Shown in pieces: positions 1 through 6,340 of a stretch of DNA of 6,340 nt; within the stretch, counting starts at the first letter, position 1; the number at the start of each line of letters is the position of its first letter. This DNA comes from Fidelibacterota bacterium. Its GTDB lineage: Bacteria > Fidelibacterota > UBA8477 > JABMPR01. The stretch covers positions 1-6,340 of the forward strand of contig JAUVDF010000059.1 of the NCBI GenBank assembly GCA_030595455.1, given 5' to 3'. The notes under the pieces are model-generated. The model saw nothing but the letters and a program-made list of their open reading frames with translations, was not told the DNA's origin and ran no database searches. A program made the position numbers and the translations under genes.

Positions 1-1
1 C

Positions 2-1132
2 TGGAATTATCCCATGGCTATCCCAATGCATGAAATACTGATGGGACTCATGGCTGGGAATGGCTTACTCTACAAAGCCGCCTCTGAAACCCAGATGGTG
101 GGTCAAATAATTCAGAAAGTGATTGATGCCGGTGAATTGCCCCAGGATGTTTTTGTCCAGGTCAACGTACCAGGACGAATTGCCGGGAAAGCATTTCTTG
201 AAGCTGGGATTGACAAACTCTTCTTTACTGGCAGTGTACCTGTTGGTAAAATATTGATGAAGAAAGCGGCTGAGACACTGACACCCATTTCTCTGGAACT
301 GGGTGGGAACGACCCCATGATCATCTGTGCTGAAGCAAACTTAAAAAAAGCAGCTAGCGGAGCTATCTGGGCTGGCCTTTCAAACTCGGGACAGAGTTGT
401 GCTGGCATAGAAAGGGTCTATGTTCATCGCGATGTTTATGAACCCTTCCTGAAGATTCTGAGAAAAAAGGTGGAAAAATTACGAGCCGGGAATCCAGATG
501 CGGGCGAGACCCACATTGGGACGATGACGACCTCTCGTCAGCAAGAGTCAGTTCGTGAGATAATAAAGAAAGCCACGGACCAGGGAGCTACGATCTCTAG
601 CACATCTATGGTTGATGAAAAAACTGAGCAGGTTTTACCAGCGATTATTCTAACTGATGTAACCCATGACATGGAAATTATGCGGGAAGAAACCTTCGGT
701 CCAGTGCTGGGTGTCATGCCATTCGATACTATCGATGAGGCCATTCGCTTAGCCAATGATTCTGATTTAGGTCTAACCGCATCAATCTGGACTAAAAACC
801 ATCGTTTAGGACGACAGATCGCAGATCAGTTACAAGCTGGAGTCGTTACCATTAACAACCATCTGGTTACCCACGGAATTCCTAATCTTCCCTGGGGTGG
901 TTTTAAGCAAAGTAGTGTGGGCAGGACCCATGGTGAGATCGGCCTGCAATCAATGACCGAAACTAGAGTAATCGTCACCGATCACCTCCCTCTAAACAAA
1001 CATATCTACTGGACCCCGGTATCGGGTTTTGTCTATCGGCGCTGGGTTGGATTCGTCATGATGATTGGCGGATCCTGGACAGCTAAATTCAGAGGTCTTA
1101 TAAAGCTTATTTTTGGTTTTCGGAATATCTGA
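2..1132 (+). CDS. NAD(P)-dependent aldehyde dehydrogenase, 5' end cut off by the window edge
   Basis: This enzyme oxidises an aldehyde to a carboxylic acid with NAD(P)+ in the ALDH superfamily fold. The frame is open to the left edge and its first visible residues, WNYP, are the conserved ALDH oxyanion-hole motif. The ATG at base 14 is therefore internal, and roughly 110-150 N-terminal residues lie outside. Counting from that Trp, the visible 376 residues contain Asn2 (oxyanion hole), Lys25 (cofactor-binding lysine), FTGS at 75-78, the general-base Glu99 in LELGG, the catalytic Cys133 in GQSC (34 residues after the Glu, as in the family), and Glu230 in EETFGP. The site looks complete. The sequence around the Glu and Cys resembles the broad ALDH group containing bacterial diapolycopene-dialdehyde dehydrogenases, but substrate cannot be assigned. 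A 44-residue C-terminal tail (333-376) is hydrophobic and basic and may touch the membrane. The S66 peptidase gene follows 25 bp downstream. Confidence 0.95.
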   Translation, partial: WNYPMAIPMHEILMGLMAGNGLLYKAASETQMVGQIIQKVIDAGELPQDVFVQVNVPGRIAGKAFLEAGIDKLFFTGSVPVGKILMKKAAETLTPISLELGGNDPMIICAEANLKKAASGAIWAGLSNSGQSCAGIERVYVHRDVYEPFLKILRKKVEKLRAGNPDAGETHIGTMTTSRQQESVREIIKKATDQGATISSTSMVDEKTEQVLPAIILTDVTHDMEIMREETFGPVLGVMPFDTIDEAIRLANDSDLGLTASIWTKNHRLGRQIADQLQAGVVTINNHLVTHGIPNLPWGGFKQSSVGRTHGEIGLQSMTETRVIVTDHLPLNKHIYWTPVSGFVYRRWVGFVMMIGGSWTAKFRGLIKLIFGFRNI

Positions 1133-1145
1133 CCTTTTTAACGAC

Positions 1146-1152
1146 AGTGAGG
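1146..1152 (+). promoter_or_regulatory. Ribosome binding site that sets the start of the S66 peptidase gene
   Basis: The heptamer AGTGAGG lies 5 bases before the ATG at 1158 and is a good Shine-Dalgarno match. It favours this ATG over an in-frame TTG at 1113, which would overlap the aldehyde dehydrogenase gene and put 15 extra residues in front of the twin-arginine motif. Confidence 0.7.
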
Positions 1153-1157
1153 ATAAT

Positions 1158-2201
1158 ATGAGTATTACTCGTAGACAAATTTTACAAATGGTGGGGGCTG
1201 GATTGGTTGCCACGCAAGTTCCTGCAGCTACTGCTGCAGGACTTTTCTCAAAATCCACCTTAAAACCACCCCGCCTAAAAGCGGGAGACACTGTCGGTTT
1301 GATTAATCCCGGCGGAGCTACTTTTCAAACTGATGACGTTACTGTATTTCAGGAGACACTGGCCGCGTTGGACCTCAAGATGAAGGCCGGGGAACACCTT
1401 CTGGATCGCTATGGCCACTTGGCTGGTACTGATAAAGCCAGAGCAGCTGACGTTAACAGCATGTTTGCTGATCCAGATATCGATGCGGTTTTTACTCTAA
1501 GGGGGGGTTACGGTTGTAATCGTCTACTAGATCGATTGGATTATAACACAATCAGCAAACACCCAAAAATCCTTATGGGTTATAGTGACATTACCGGACT
1601 CTTGCTCGCTCTGTATGCCAAAACTGGTCTTGTAACTTTTCATGGGCCTGTTGGTATTTCAACCTGGAATAAATTTTCAGCTGATTATGTCAAACGTTTA
1701 TTATTTGATGCTGAAGCACTTGCTATGGAAAACCCAAAAGATATGGGAGATAATCTCACCCAAGTAAAAAATCGTGTTCTCACTATTAATAAGGGAATAG
1801 CTAAAGGTAGACTCGTTGGTGGAAACCTAGCGGTATTAAGTGCGATAGTCGGGTCTGACTATCTACCTGATTTCAAGAATAAAATTCTCTTCTTAGAAGA
1901 AGTTGATGAAAACCCTAAACGTGTGGACCGCATGATGACTCAACTCAAATTAGCTGGTATACTTGACAAAATTTCGGGTTTTGTCTTTGGGAATTGTAAA
2001 AGCTGTGGTCCAGAAAAAGGCTATGGTTCACTGACTCTTGAAGAGGTTTTGAATGACCATATCAAGCCTTTGGGTATCCCCGCATGGTATGGTTCCATGA
2101 TTGGACATATTGCTGATAAATTCACAGTGCCCCTGGGAATTGAAGCAGAGATTGACGCTGCTAGTGGTAGGATAACCCTACTGGAGCCTGCTGTTATATA
2201 A
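1158..2201 (+). CDS. Tat-exported peptidase S66 protein (LD-carboxypeptidase LdcA / MccF family)
   Basis: S66 serine peptidases include LdcA, which removes the terminal D-Ala from murein tetrapeptides during peptidoglycan recycling, and MccF, which inactivates microcin C-type peptide-nucleotides. The 347-residue product has a Ser-Glu-His set of the family type: Ser143 in GYSD, a Glu in LEEVDE (probably Glu247), and His317 in GHIADKFTVPLG. RGGYG at 115-119 and GRLVGGNL at 217-224 also fit the family. The N-terminus reads ITRRQIL, then a hydrophobic stretch, then Ala-rich residues to about 27, which looks like a Tat signal with cleavage near ATAA. Known cytoplasmic LdcA enzymes lack such a signal, so I infer a periplasmic or envelope-attached enzyme. 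Mature length, about 320, is usual for the family. It probably shares a transcript with the aldehyde dehydrogenase 25 bp upstream. Family assignment is firm; the choice between murein and other peptide substrates is open. Confidence 0.93.
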   Translation: MSITRRQILQMVGAGLVATQVPAATAAGLFSKSTLKPPRLKAGDTVGLINPGGATFQTDDVTVFQETLAALDLKMKAGEHLLDRYGHLAGTDKARAADVNSMFADPDIDAVFTLRGGYGCNRLLDRLDYNTISKHPKILMGYSDITGLLLALYAKTGLVTFHGPVGISTWNKFSADYVKRLLFDAEALAMENPKDMGDNLTQVKNRVLTINKGIAKGRLVGGNLAVLSAIVGSDYLPDFKNKILFLEEVDENPKRVDRMMTQLKLAGILDKISGFVFGNCKSCGPEKGYGSLTLEEVLNDHIKPLGIPAWYGSMIGHIADKFTVPLGIEAEIDAASGRITLLEPAVI

Positions 2202-2220
2202 TGTATTAAATGCTTCTATT

Positions 2221-2295
2221 GTCTTCGCGAGCGAACATGTGAGCGCGGCGATCTCAGGCGCGAGATTGCTTCGTCAGTTTCCTCCTCGCAAAGAC
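2221..2295. repeat. 75-bp palindromic intergenic repeat between convergent genes
   Basis: The ends match as inverted repeats in 10 of 11 positions: GTCTTCGCGAG at the left and the complement of CTCGCAAAGAC at the right. Inside, GCGATCTC (2248-2255) can pair with GAGATTGC (2262-2269) around a 6-base loop, with one G-T pair. The whole resembles, from memory, a widespread bacterial dispersed repeat beginning GTCATTGCGAG and containing GCAATCTC. It fills most of the 112-bp gap between the stop of the S66 gene and the stop of algH, so its transcript hairpin could end or stabilise messages from both sides. It has no clear T-run of a classical terminator on either side, and I found no clear target-site duplication. 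Confidence 0.75.
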
Positions 2296-2313
2296 TAGAT
2301 TAGGTTTATCAGT

Positions 2314-2865
2314 TTAGGCGATCCCACCGGTAACCGGGGCAATATTAATCCCAAAACTTTGAGTCGCTGAGGACCATTTCTCAGAGTCATTCCCAGTAAA
2401 AATAAAATCAGGTGTCGCTTTCTGAAAGAGCCAGTCACCATTTTCGATTTCGCGTTCTAGCTGTCCGGCATCCCAACCAGCATACCCCAACATCATTCTA
2501 AACTGTTGCGGACCTGTTCCAGCTTTGATGGCATCAATAATTTCAGAGTTACTGGTTAGCGAGAAATCGTGACTCACCGGAGTCGTTTCCTCGCTGGTAA
2601 AGTCTGAGCTGTGTAGTAAAAACCCTCGTTCCAAATCTACAGGTCCACCAAAATACATAGGTGAGATTATTTCATTAATATCATCATCGTTAATGATCAG
2701 AGAGGGGAATATTTTTTTGATTGATTCATCTTCAAACGATTTATTAATAATGAGACCCATGGCGCCTTTTAGATCGTGATCACAGATCAAGACCAGCGAA
2801 TGAGCGAAGTAGGGATCGCTCAAATGCGGCATAGGGATGAGTATATGGCCTTTCATTGATGACAT
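2314..2865 (-). CDS. algH: AlgH/YqgE family protein (UPF0301, DUF179)
   Basis: The 183-residue product is full length for the AlgH/YqgE family, which is named after a Pseudomonas regulator of alginate genes but whose molecular function is unsettled. The hallmark segments are in order: PMPHLSDPYFAHSLVLIC at 11-28 followed by HDLKGAMGLIINK at 30-42; YFGGPV at 71-76 with ERGFLLH at 79-85; and LGYAGWDAGQLEREI at 126-140 with GDWL at 143-146. There is no signal peptide or membrane segment, so it is probably cytoplasmic. The start at 2865 gives the usual N-terminal length. A second ATG three codons later (Met4) is also possible, and neither has a recognisable Shine-Dalgarno sequence. The gene is 145 bp downstream of the penicillin acylase gene on the same strand, with a palindromic repeat between them that could separate their expression. 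Confidence 0.95.
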   Translation of the reverse strand: MSSMKGHILIPMPHLSDPYFAHSLVLICDHDLKGAMGLIINKSFEDESIKKIFPSLIINDDDINEIISPMYFGGPVDLERGFLLHSSDFTSEETTPVSHDFSLTSNSEIIDAIKAGTGPQQFRMMLGYAGWDAGQLEREIENGDWLFQKATPDFIFTGNDSEKWSSATQSFGINIAPVTGGIA

Positions 2866-2933
2866 ACTGAAATGTAGGTTTTATTCGGATGAATTGCTAA
2901 TGTCGAAATAAAGCTCGGGGAAGAAAATTACAT

Positions 2934-2994
2934 CCAGGCTGGGATTTCCGTCTACGCGTTCCAGCTACGCCGTGACAGGCAAATCCCAGCCGGG
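2934..2994. repeat. 61-bp inverted-repeat element between the acylase gene and algH
   Basis: A 14-base arm at 2934-2947 (CCAGGCTGGGATTT) is the reverse complement of 2981-2994 except for one mismatch, and the inner 11 bases match perfectly. The arms enclose 33 bases with TACGC twice (2953-2957 and 2966-2970). The direct repeat ATTACAT flanks the element at 2927-2933, directly adjoining the left arm, and at 2999-3005, four bases beyond the right arm. This looks like a small non-coding mobile or dispersed palindrome, although no copy number can be judged from one window. It lies just after the acylase stop codon and could act as a messenger-stabilising hairpin or a poor terminator; there is no T-tract in the minus-strand direction. 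Confidence 0.6.
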
Positions 2995-3010
2995 TCACAT
3001 TACATAAGTT

Positions 3011-5371
3011 CTATCGTAAGGGAGTTAAGCGCAACTCCTTGACATCACCCAGCTCTTCACGATCCAAATGCATCTCTACGTACTGCCCTGCAAGCCAATC
3101 ATCTATGAGGTCAGTATAATGGTCCTGAAGTGGCATTCCCACCTGCCCTGAGGCATTTGCCATCTGACTCTGCGAGGCATCAGACATATCAATTATAAGA
3201 CGCATAGAAGCGGTCATCTCAGCCATGTAGGGCTTGGTAAATACATGGGTTGCCCGGTTAACAGTCTCACCATCGCCCCCAAATGGGAACGGTCCATAAT
3301 TAAAGAATTTCGCAATCAAACCACCCTTGGCTTCAAATGGATGATGGAAAACTATATTGTGTATGGTACCCCATATCCACTTGGTATGATCGGCCGTCGC
3401 ATATTTTTGTTCAAGACTCCCCAGCGCAGATTGAAAGGCTTCGACCAGGAGGTCATCCCGAGTTTCGACTCCATCTGTATCTATTTTATCATACCACTCG
3501 TGGGAGTTGTCTTCAAGCATCATTACCCAGCGATTTAGCGAAATGTACCAGGTATCTAAATACTGCTCAGCAAGCTCCATTCCCATATCATCAGCCCAAA
3601 TCAATCTCAAAAAAGTCTCGAGGGTCTCATGATAGATAGATCCTTCAAATCCTTTTTCGTCTAAAACATGATCCCAATCTGCCAGAACCTCACGGATAGC
3701 TGAGTTTTCATCGGGTATAACTGCTATCAGATGTTTTAAGAAGACTGGAGCCAGATATGATTGTTGGTCGAATTGGATCGCAGCCATGTCGTCAGAAGTC
3801 AATTTATCTTTTGACTTAATTAGATCCTGAATGCGTTTTGTGCGATATTCAGGAGCATAAACGCCTGGCATTGGGTAAGGATAGTCCTTTCCATACGGTT
3901 CTGCATTGGCAGTTACAATCAGACCACCTTTCGGGTTGTAAAGATGGGGCATATCTTCAAAGGGGATATATCCATTCCAATCGTATTCTCCGGTACTGCC
4001 TGGAACAGGAAAGATACCAGACCCTTGCTTCCTTAGTGGAACTTTCCCAGCTCCATAATAACCAATATTTCCGTCTATGTCAGCATAGATAAAGTTCTGT
4101 GGGGCTGTTGAAAAATGTGAAATTGCCACCGTAAATTCGCCCCAGTCGCTGGCATGATTCAGTCGATAAAAGGCGGCCAATTCACCATTAAAGTGGTGCC
4201 CTGTCCAGGATAAGGCTAATACTTCCTCATCTTCCTTAATCACTGGGCCATGAATAGATTTCTTGATCTCAAAATCTTCAAGACGAAATCCTGATTCCTG
4301 GCTATCATCCTTGATACGAATGGTCTCTGGGATTATCTCAAAATCAACCCATTCACCCAGATAAGAATATTGATGCGGATTGTCAGGGTTGATCTCCTCA
4401 ATGAATAAATCCTGTACATCGGGACCCATATTGGTCAGACCCCAGGCTATATTCCGATTATGGCCAATTAGGGCTGTCGGTAGCCCTGGGAAAAAACCAC
4501 CCGCTACATCCAATCCAGGAGCATTAAGGTGAGCAAAATACCAGGGACCAGGTAGTCTGGAGCCATGTAAGTGGGGGTCACTACTGAGTATAGGTTTTCC
4601 AGATGCAGAGCGGGCACCAGAAACCACCCAGCTATTACTTCCGCCATTGGTTCCCAGTAGCTCTTTGAGTTGAGTGGCCTGAGAAATCAATTCGGCATCA
4701 CCTTCTGTGGGAGTTCCGAATTCATCCAAAATTTTCAGGTGTTCCGCAGAATAATATGGAAATAATTCAGCTGTCTTATCCACACCTAATTTTTGATTCA
4801 ACTGACGATAGATTAATTCCATGTCATAATTATAGGAGAGTTGCCAGCTTTGTAACTTAATGATAGCCAACATATCACTAATGGTCCACAATTCTGGACT
4901 ATGCCCTAGTAGTCTAAACTCAATCGGTAAGTCCGGATCAGCTTTAATAAAACTATTGATACCGCCAATAAAGCTAGAAAGCATGGCTTGGACTTGAGGT
5001 GGGTTGCTTTTGAATAAGGCTTGAGCATTCCTTGGGCGTAGCATAATTTTTCTAAGGAAGCGATCCGATTTCAACATGCTTTCTCCTAGAATTTCACTCA
5101 AGCTTCCATTCCCAGCTGCCCGCAGAAACTCCATTTGGAAAAGACGATCCTGGGCCATGGCATATCCTAGACCAAAATAGACATCGGCTTCTGACTCAGC
5201 ATAAATATGAGGTATCCCAGCTTTATCGCGTTGAATGGAGACCTCTGCCTCCAAGCCCTTTGCCTGAATTATTCCAGTATGCACCGGAATACCAATTCTT
5301 AGATAATGGTTAACATACAAGGTTCCGATTAGCAGAATAACAACAATACCAATAATGATTTTCTTAGTCAT
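3011..5371 (-). CDS. Penicillin acylase family (S45) N-terminal-nucleophile amide hydrolase
   Basis: S45 enzymes are made as one precursor that cuts itself into alpha and beta chains, and they hydrolyse amide bonds of beta-lactams, N-acyl-homoserine lactones or other acylated compounds. The 786 residues are a usual precursor length. Residues 5-20 form a hydrophobic segment after two lysines, a signal peptide or anchor, so the enzyme is probably periplasmic. The alpha part carries the RDKAGIPHIYAES and AQDRLFQMEF motifs (48-60, 73-82). Self-cleavage is expected between Gly244 and Ser245 in GGSNSWVVSG, giving a 542-residue beta chain with Ser245 as nucleophile. His268 is beta position 23, and Asn489 in TANA is the likely oxyanion Asn. 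WGLTN (310-314) and the Asp pair in GPDVQDLF, the region of the calcium site in E. coli penicillin G acylase, are present. Nothing is missing. Substrate is unknown. The start has a strong ribosome binding site. Confidence 0.95.
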   Translation of the reverse strand: MTKKIIIGIVVILLIGTLYVNHYLRIGIPVHTGIIQAKGLEAEVSIQRDKAGIPHIYAESEADVYFGLGYAMAQDRLFQMEFLRAAGNGSLSEILGESMLKSDRFLRKIMLRPRNAQALFKSNPPQVQAMLSSFIGGINSFIKADPDLPIEFRLLGHSPELWTISDMLAIIKLQSWQLSYNYDMELIYRQLNQKLGVDKTAELFPYYSAEHLKILDEFGTPTEGDAELISQATQLKELLGTNGGSNSWVVSGARSASGKPILSSDPHLHGSRLPGPWYFAHLNAPGLDVAGGFFPGLPTALIGHNRNIAWGLTNMGPDVQDLFIEEINPDNPHQYSYLGEWVDFEIIPETIRIKDDSQESGFRLEDFEIKKSIHGPVIKEDEEVLALSWTGHHFNGELAAFYRLNHASDWGEFTVAISHFSTAPQNFIYADIDGNIGYYGAGKVPLRKQGSGIFPVPGSTGEYDWNGYIPFEDMPHLYNPKGGLIVTANAEPYGKDYPYPMPGVYAPEYRTKRIQDLIKSKDKLTSDDMAAIQFDQQSYLAPVFLKHLIAVIPDENSAIREVLADWDHVLDEKGFEGSIYHETLETFLRLIWADDMGMELAEQYLDTWYISLNRWVMMLEDNSHEWYDKIDTDGVETRDDLLVEAFQSALGSLEQKYATADHTKWIWGTIHNIVFHHPFEAKGGLIAKFFNYGPFPFGGDGETVNRATHVFTKPYMAEMTASMRLIIDMSDASQSQMANASGQVGMPLQDHYTDLIDDWLAGQYVEMHLDREELGDVKELRLTPLR

Positions 5372-5376
5372 GCTCG

Positions 5377-5383
5377 CCCCTTT
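5377..5383 (-). promoter_or_regulatory. Ribosome binding site of the penicillin acylase gene
   Basis: On the minus strand AAAGGGG ends 5 bases before the ATG at 5371. It confirms this start, which also places the lysine-plus-hydrophobic signal segment at the very N-terminus. The remaining 120-bp spacer back to the GlpD-like gene has AT-rich TAGAAT and CATAAT hexamers at about 5391-5402 that could be a -10 box, but I see no well-placed -35 partner. Confidence 0.65.
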
Positions 5384-5491
5384 ATCAATTATGATTCTAG
5401 ATGGAGATAGATTAGTTGGTGGTAACTAGGAATAAAATGGTTTTTCTGGGTACGACAAGAGACGCAATAGCTCAGGCCTCTACCGATCAGC

Positions 5492-6340
5492 TTATCGACT
5501 TAGGACTTTAGCCACTTTCTCGGCAAGCGACAAATAGGTGGTTAATTTTCCACCAAAGATATGTAACAGCTTTGTGTCACCTTTAGCATGCAGATCCAGT
5601 TTGTATTCACGGCTGACATCTGACAGCTTACCTTTTTTCCGCACCAATGGTCTGGCCCCAATATAGATGTCTCGCACATCTTGTCGGAGTAGCTGATGAT
5701 CCTGCTTTAAGTAAGCGTTTACCTGGTCCAACAAGTATTGAATATCAGCCTCCTGGGCATGCAGCTCATCCATGGAGCAGTTTTCTTCTCGCTCCGTGGT
5801 TCCAACCAGTGTTTGATCACTTTCAGGTTCCGGGATAATAAAGAATATCCGCTTCTCCCTGGTTTGCATAAACATAAGTTCTGGAACAACTAGACCATCA
5901 AATATCAAATGAATCCCACTTACTTTACGAATATGGAAGTTAGCCGGGAGCTTAAATTGCTTATTAACTTCATCTATCCATGGTCCCGTAGCATTGACCA
6001 ATACTGGCGCCCTGAATTCACCCGCTGAAGACTGTATAAAAAACCCGGAGTCCTCCCAAACCATTTTCTGGATATCACAGTGAACCACGACGGTCCCACC
6101 TAAATCTTGAAAATCATCAGCGACCCTTCGAGCCAGTTCCCGATCATGGGTTTTTGCATCAACGTAAGACAGCACTGAAGAGAGACCCTCCCCCGTAAAA
6201 GCCGGGAAACGATCCTTAAAGGTTGCTATATTTTCTGTGCGTGATTTCCCAGCCGATTTGGATCCAGACAGGAAATCATACAGCCATAGTCCAAATCGAA
6301 TCATCCAGGCCGGTCGTGGACTACTTTTGTAAATGGGCAA
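5492..6340 (-). CDS. glpD: GlpD-like FAD-dependent glycerol-3-phosphate dehydrogenase, N-terminus cut off by the window edge, short C-terminus
   Basis: GlpD oxidises glycerol 3-phosphate to dihydroxyacetone phosphate and passes electrons through FAD to membrane quinones. The frame is open at the right edge. Comparison with E. coli GlpD, recalled from memory, places the first visible residue near its position 83, so the FAD-binding GGGINGAG-type loop is outside. Visible matches are RPAWMIR (9-15), NATGPW (116-121), KRIFFIIP (163-170), GTTE (180-183), ARPL (229-232), SREYKLDLH (243-251) and FGGKLTTY (262-269). Arg230, Arg244 and Lys265 align with E. coli Arg317, Arg332 and Lys354, residues placed at its active site. 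The protein stops 17 residues after that lysine, where E. coli GlpD continues for about 147, so the C-terminal DAO_C-type domain is absent. Other frames stop at once after the TAA. It may be a shorter family variant, a related FAD oxidoreductase, or a trimmed gene. Confidence 0.88.
   Translation of the reverse strand: MPIYKSSPRPAWMIRFGLWLYDFLSGSKSAGKSRTENIATFKDRFPAFTGEGLSSVLSYVDAKTHDRELARRVADDFQDLGGTVVVHCDIQKMVWEDSGFFIQSSAGEFRAPVLVNATGPWIDEVNKQFKLPANFHIRKVSGIHLIFDGLVVPELMFMQTREKRIFFIIPEPESDQTLVGTTEREENCSMDELHAQEADIQYLLDQVNAYLKQDHQLLRQDVRDIYIGARPLVRKKGKLSDVSREYKLDLHAKGDTKLLHIFGGKLTTYLSLAEKVAKVLSR

Noticed and set aside
1113..1157. TTG start giving the S66 peptidase 15 extra N-terminal residues
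   Set aside because: It overlaps the aldehyde dehydrogenase and has no ribosome binding site, whereas the ATG at 1158 has one and puts the twin-arginine motif at the usual distance from the N-terminus.
112..1291. Minus-strand reading frames opposite the aldehyde dehydrogenase and S66 genes
   Set aside because: They are antisense shadows of strongly conserved coding sequence with no recognisable domain.
2202..2313. Target-site duplication around the 75-bp palindrome
   Set aside because: Flanking bases share only short AT-rich words, no more than expected by chance.
2866..2926. Promoter of algH with TTCGAC as -35 element
   Set aside because: The hexamer at the right spacing (ATAAAA or AATAAA) is a poor -10 match.
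3245..4092. Three plus-strand reading frames of 84-100 codons opposite the penicillin acylase gene
   Set aside because: They lie inside a complete, motif-rich gene on the other strand, have unstructured composition, resemble no family I know, and have no suitable ribosome binding sites.
1158..5371. A joint antibiotic-resistance or defence system formed by the MccF-like S66 protein and the penicillin acylase
   Set aside because: The two genes are on opposite, converging strands, no biosynthetic, transport or regulator genes accompany them, and both families are common in ordinary chromosomes.
5384..5491. Promoter for the penicillin acylase gene in the 120-bp spacer
   Set aside because: TAGAAT and CATAAT are passable -10 boxes, but no -35 element lies at a normal distance, so a promoter cannot be called from sequence alone.
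5647..5838. 63-codon plus-strand frame opposite the GlpD-like gene
   Set aside because: The minus strand here encodes conserved GlpD motifs; the plus frame has no family resemblance.

Overview
The window holds five protein-coding genes in two blocks that point towards each other. Coding density is high, base composition is moderately AT-rich and even by eye, and there are no transposases, phage genes, RNA genes or CRISPR repeats. A Tat signal peptide, a probably periplasmic penicillin-acylase-family enzyme and an AlgH/YqgE protein suggest a Gram-negative (diderm) bacterium. The sequence alone does not fix the phylum. A free-living, possibly marine or FCB-type lineage is only a guess.

Plus-strand block (bases 1-2201): the 3' part of an aldehyde dehydrogenase gene, entering from the left edge, is followed after 25 bp by a peptidase S66 (LD-carboxypeptidase/MccF) gene with a twin-arginine signal. 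The short gap and the good ribosome binding site suggest one transcript.

Minus-strand block (bases 6340-2314): in transcription order, a GlpD-like FAD-dependent glycerol-3-phosphate dehydrogenase cut by the right edge, a complete penicillin acylase family (S45) N-terminal-nucleophile hydrolase, and a complete AlgH/YqgE protein. Spacers of 120 and 145 bp make separate promoters as plausible as one operon. No common pathway links the three genes.

The 112-bp gap between the converging blocks and the 145-bp gap between the acylase and algH each hold a different compact palindromic repeat. The second is flanked by a 7-bp direct repeat that could be a target-site duplication. These repeats, a GlpD-like protein that stops about 130 residues early, and the export signal on the S66 peptidase are the items most worth a second look. 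I see no convincing sign of a new multi-gene system; most of the window is ordinary chromosomal metabolism and cell-envelope genes.
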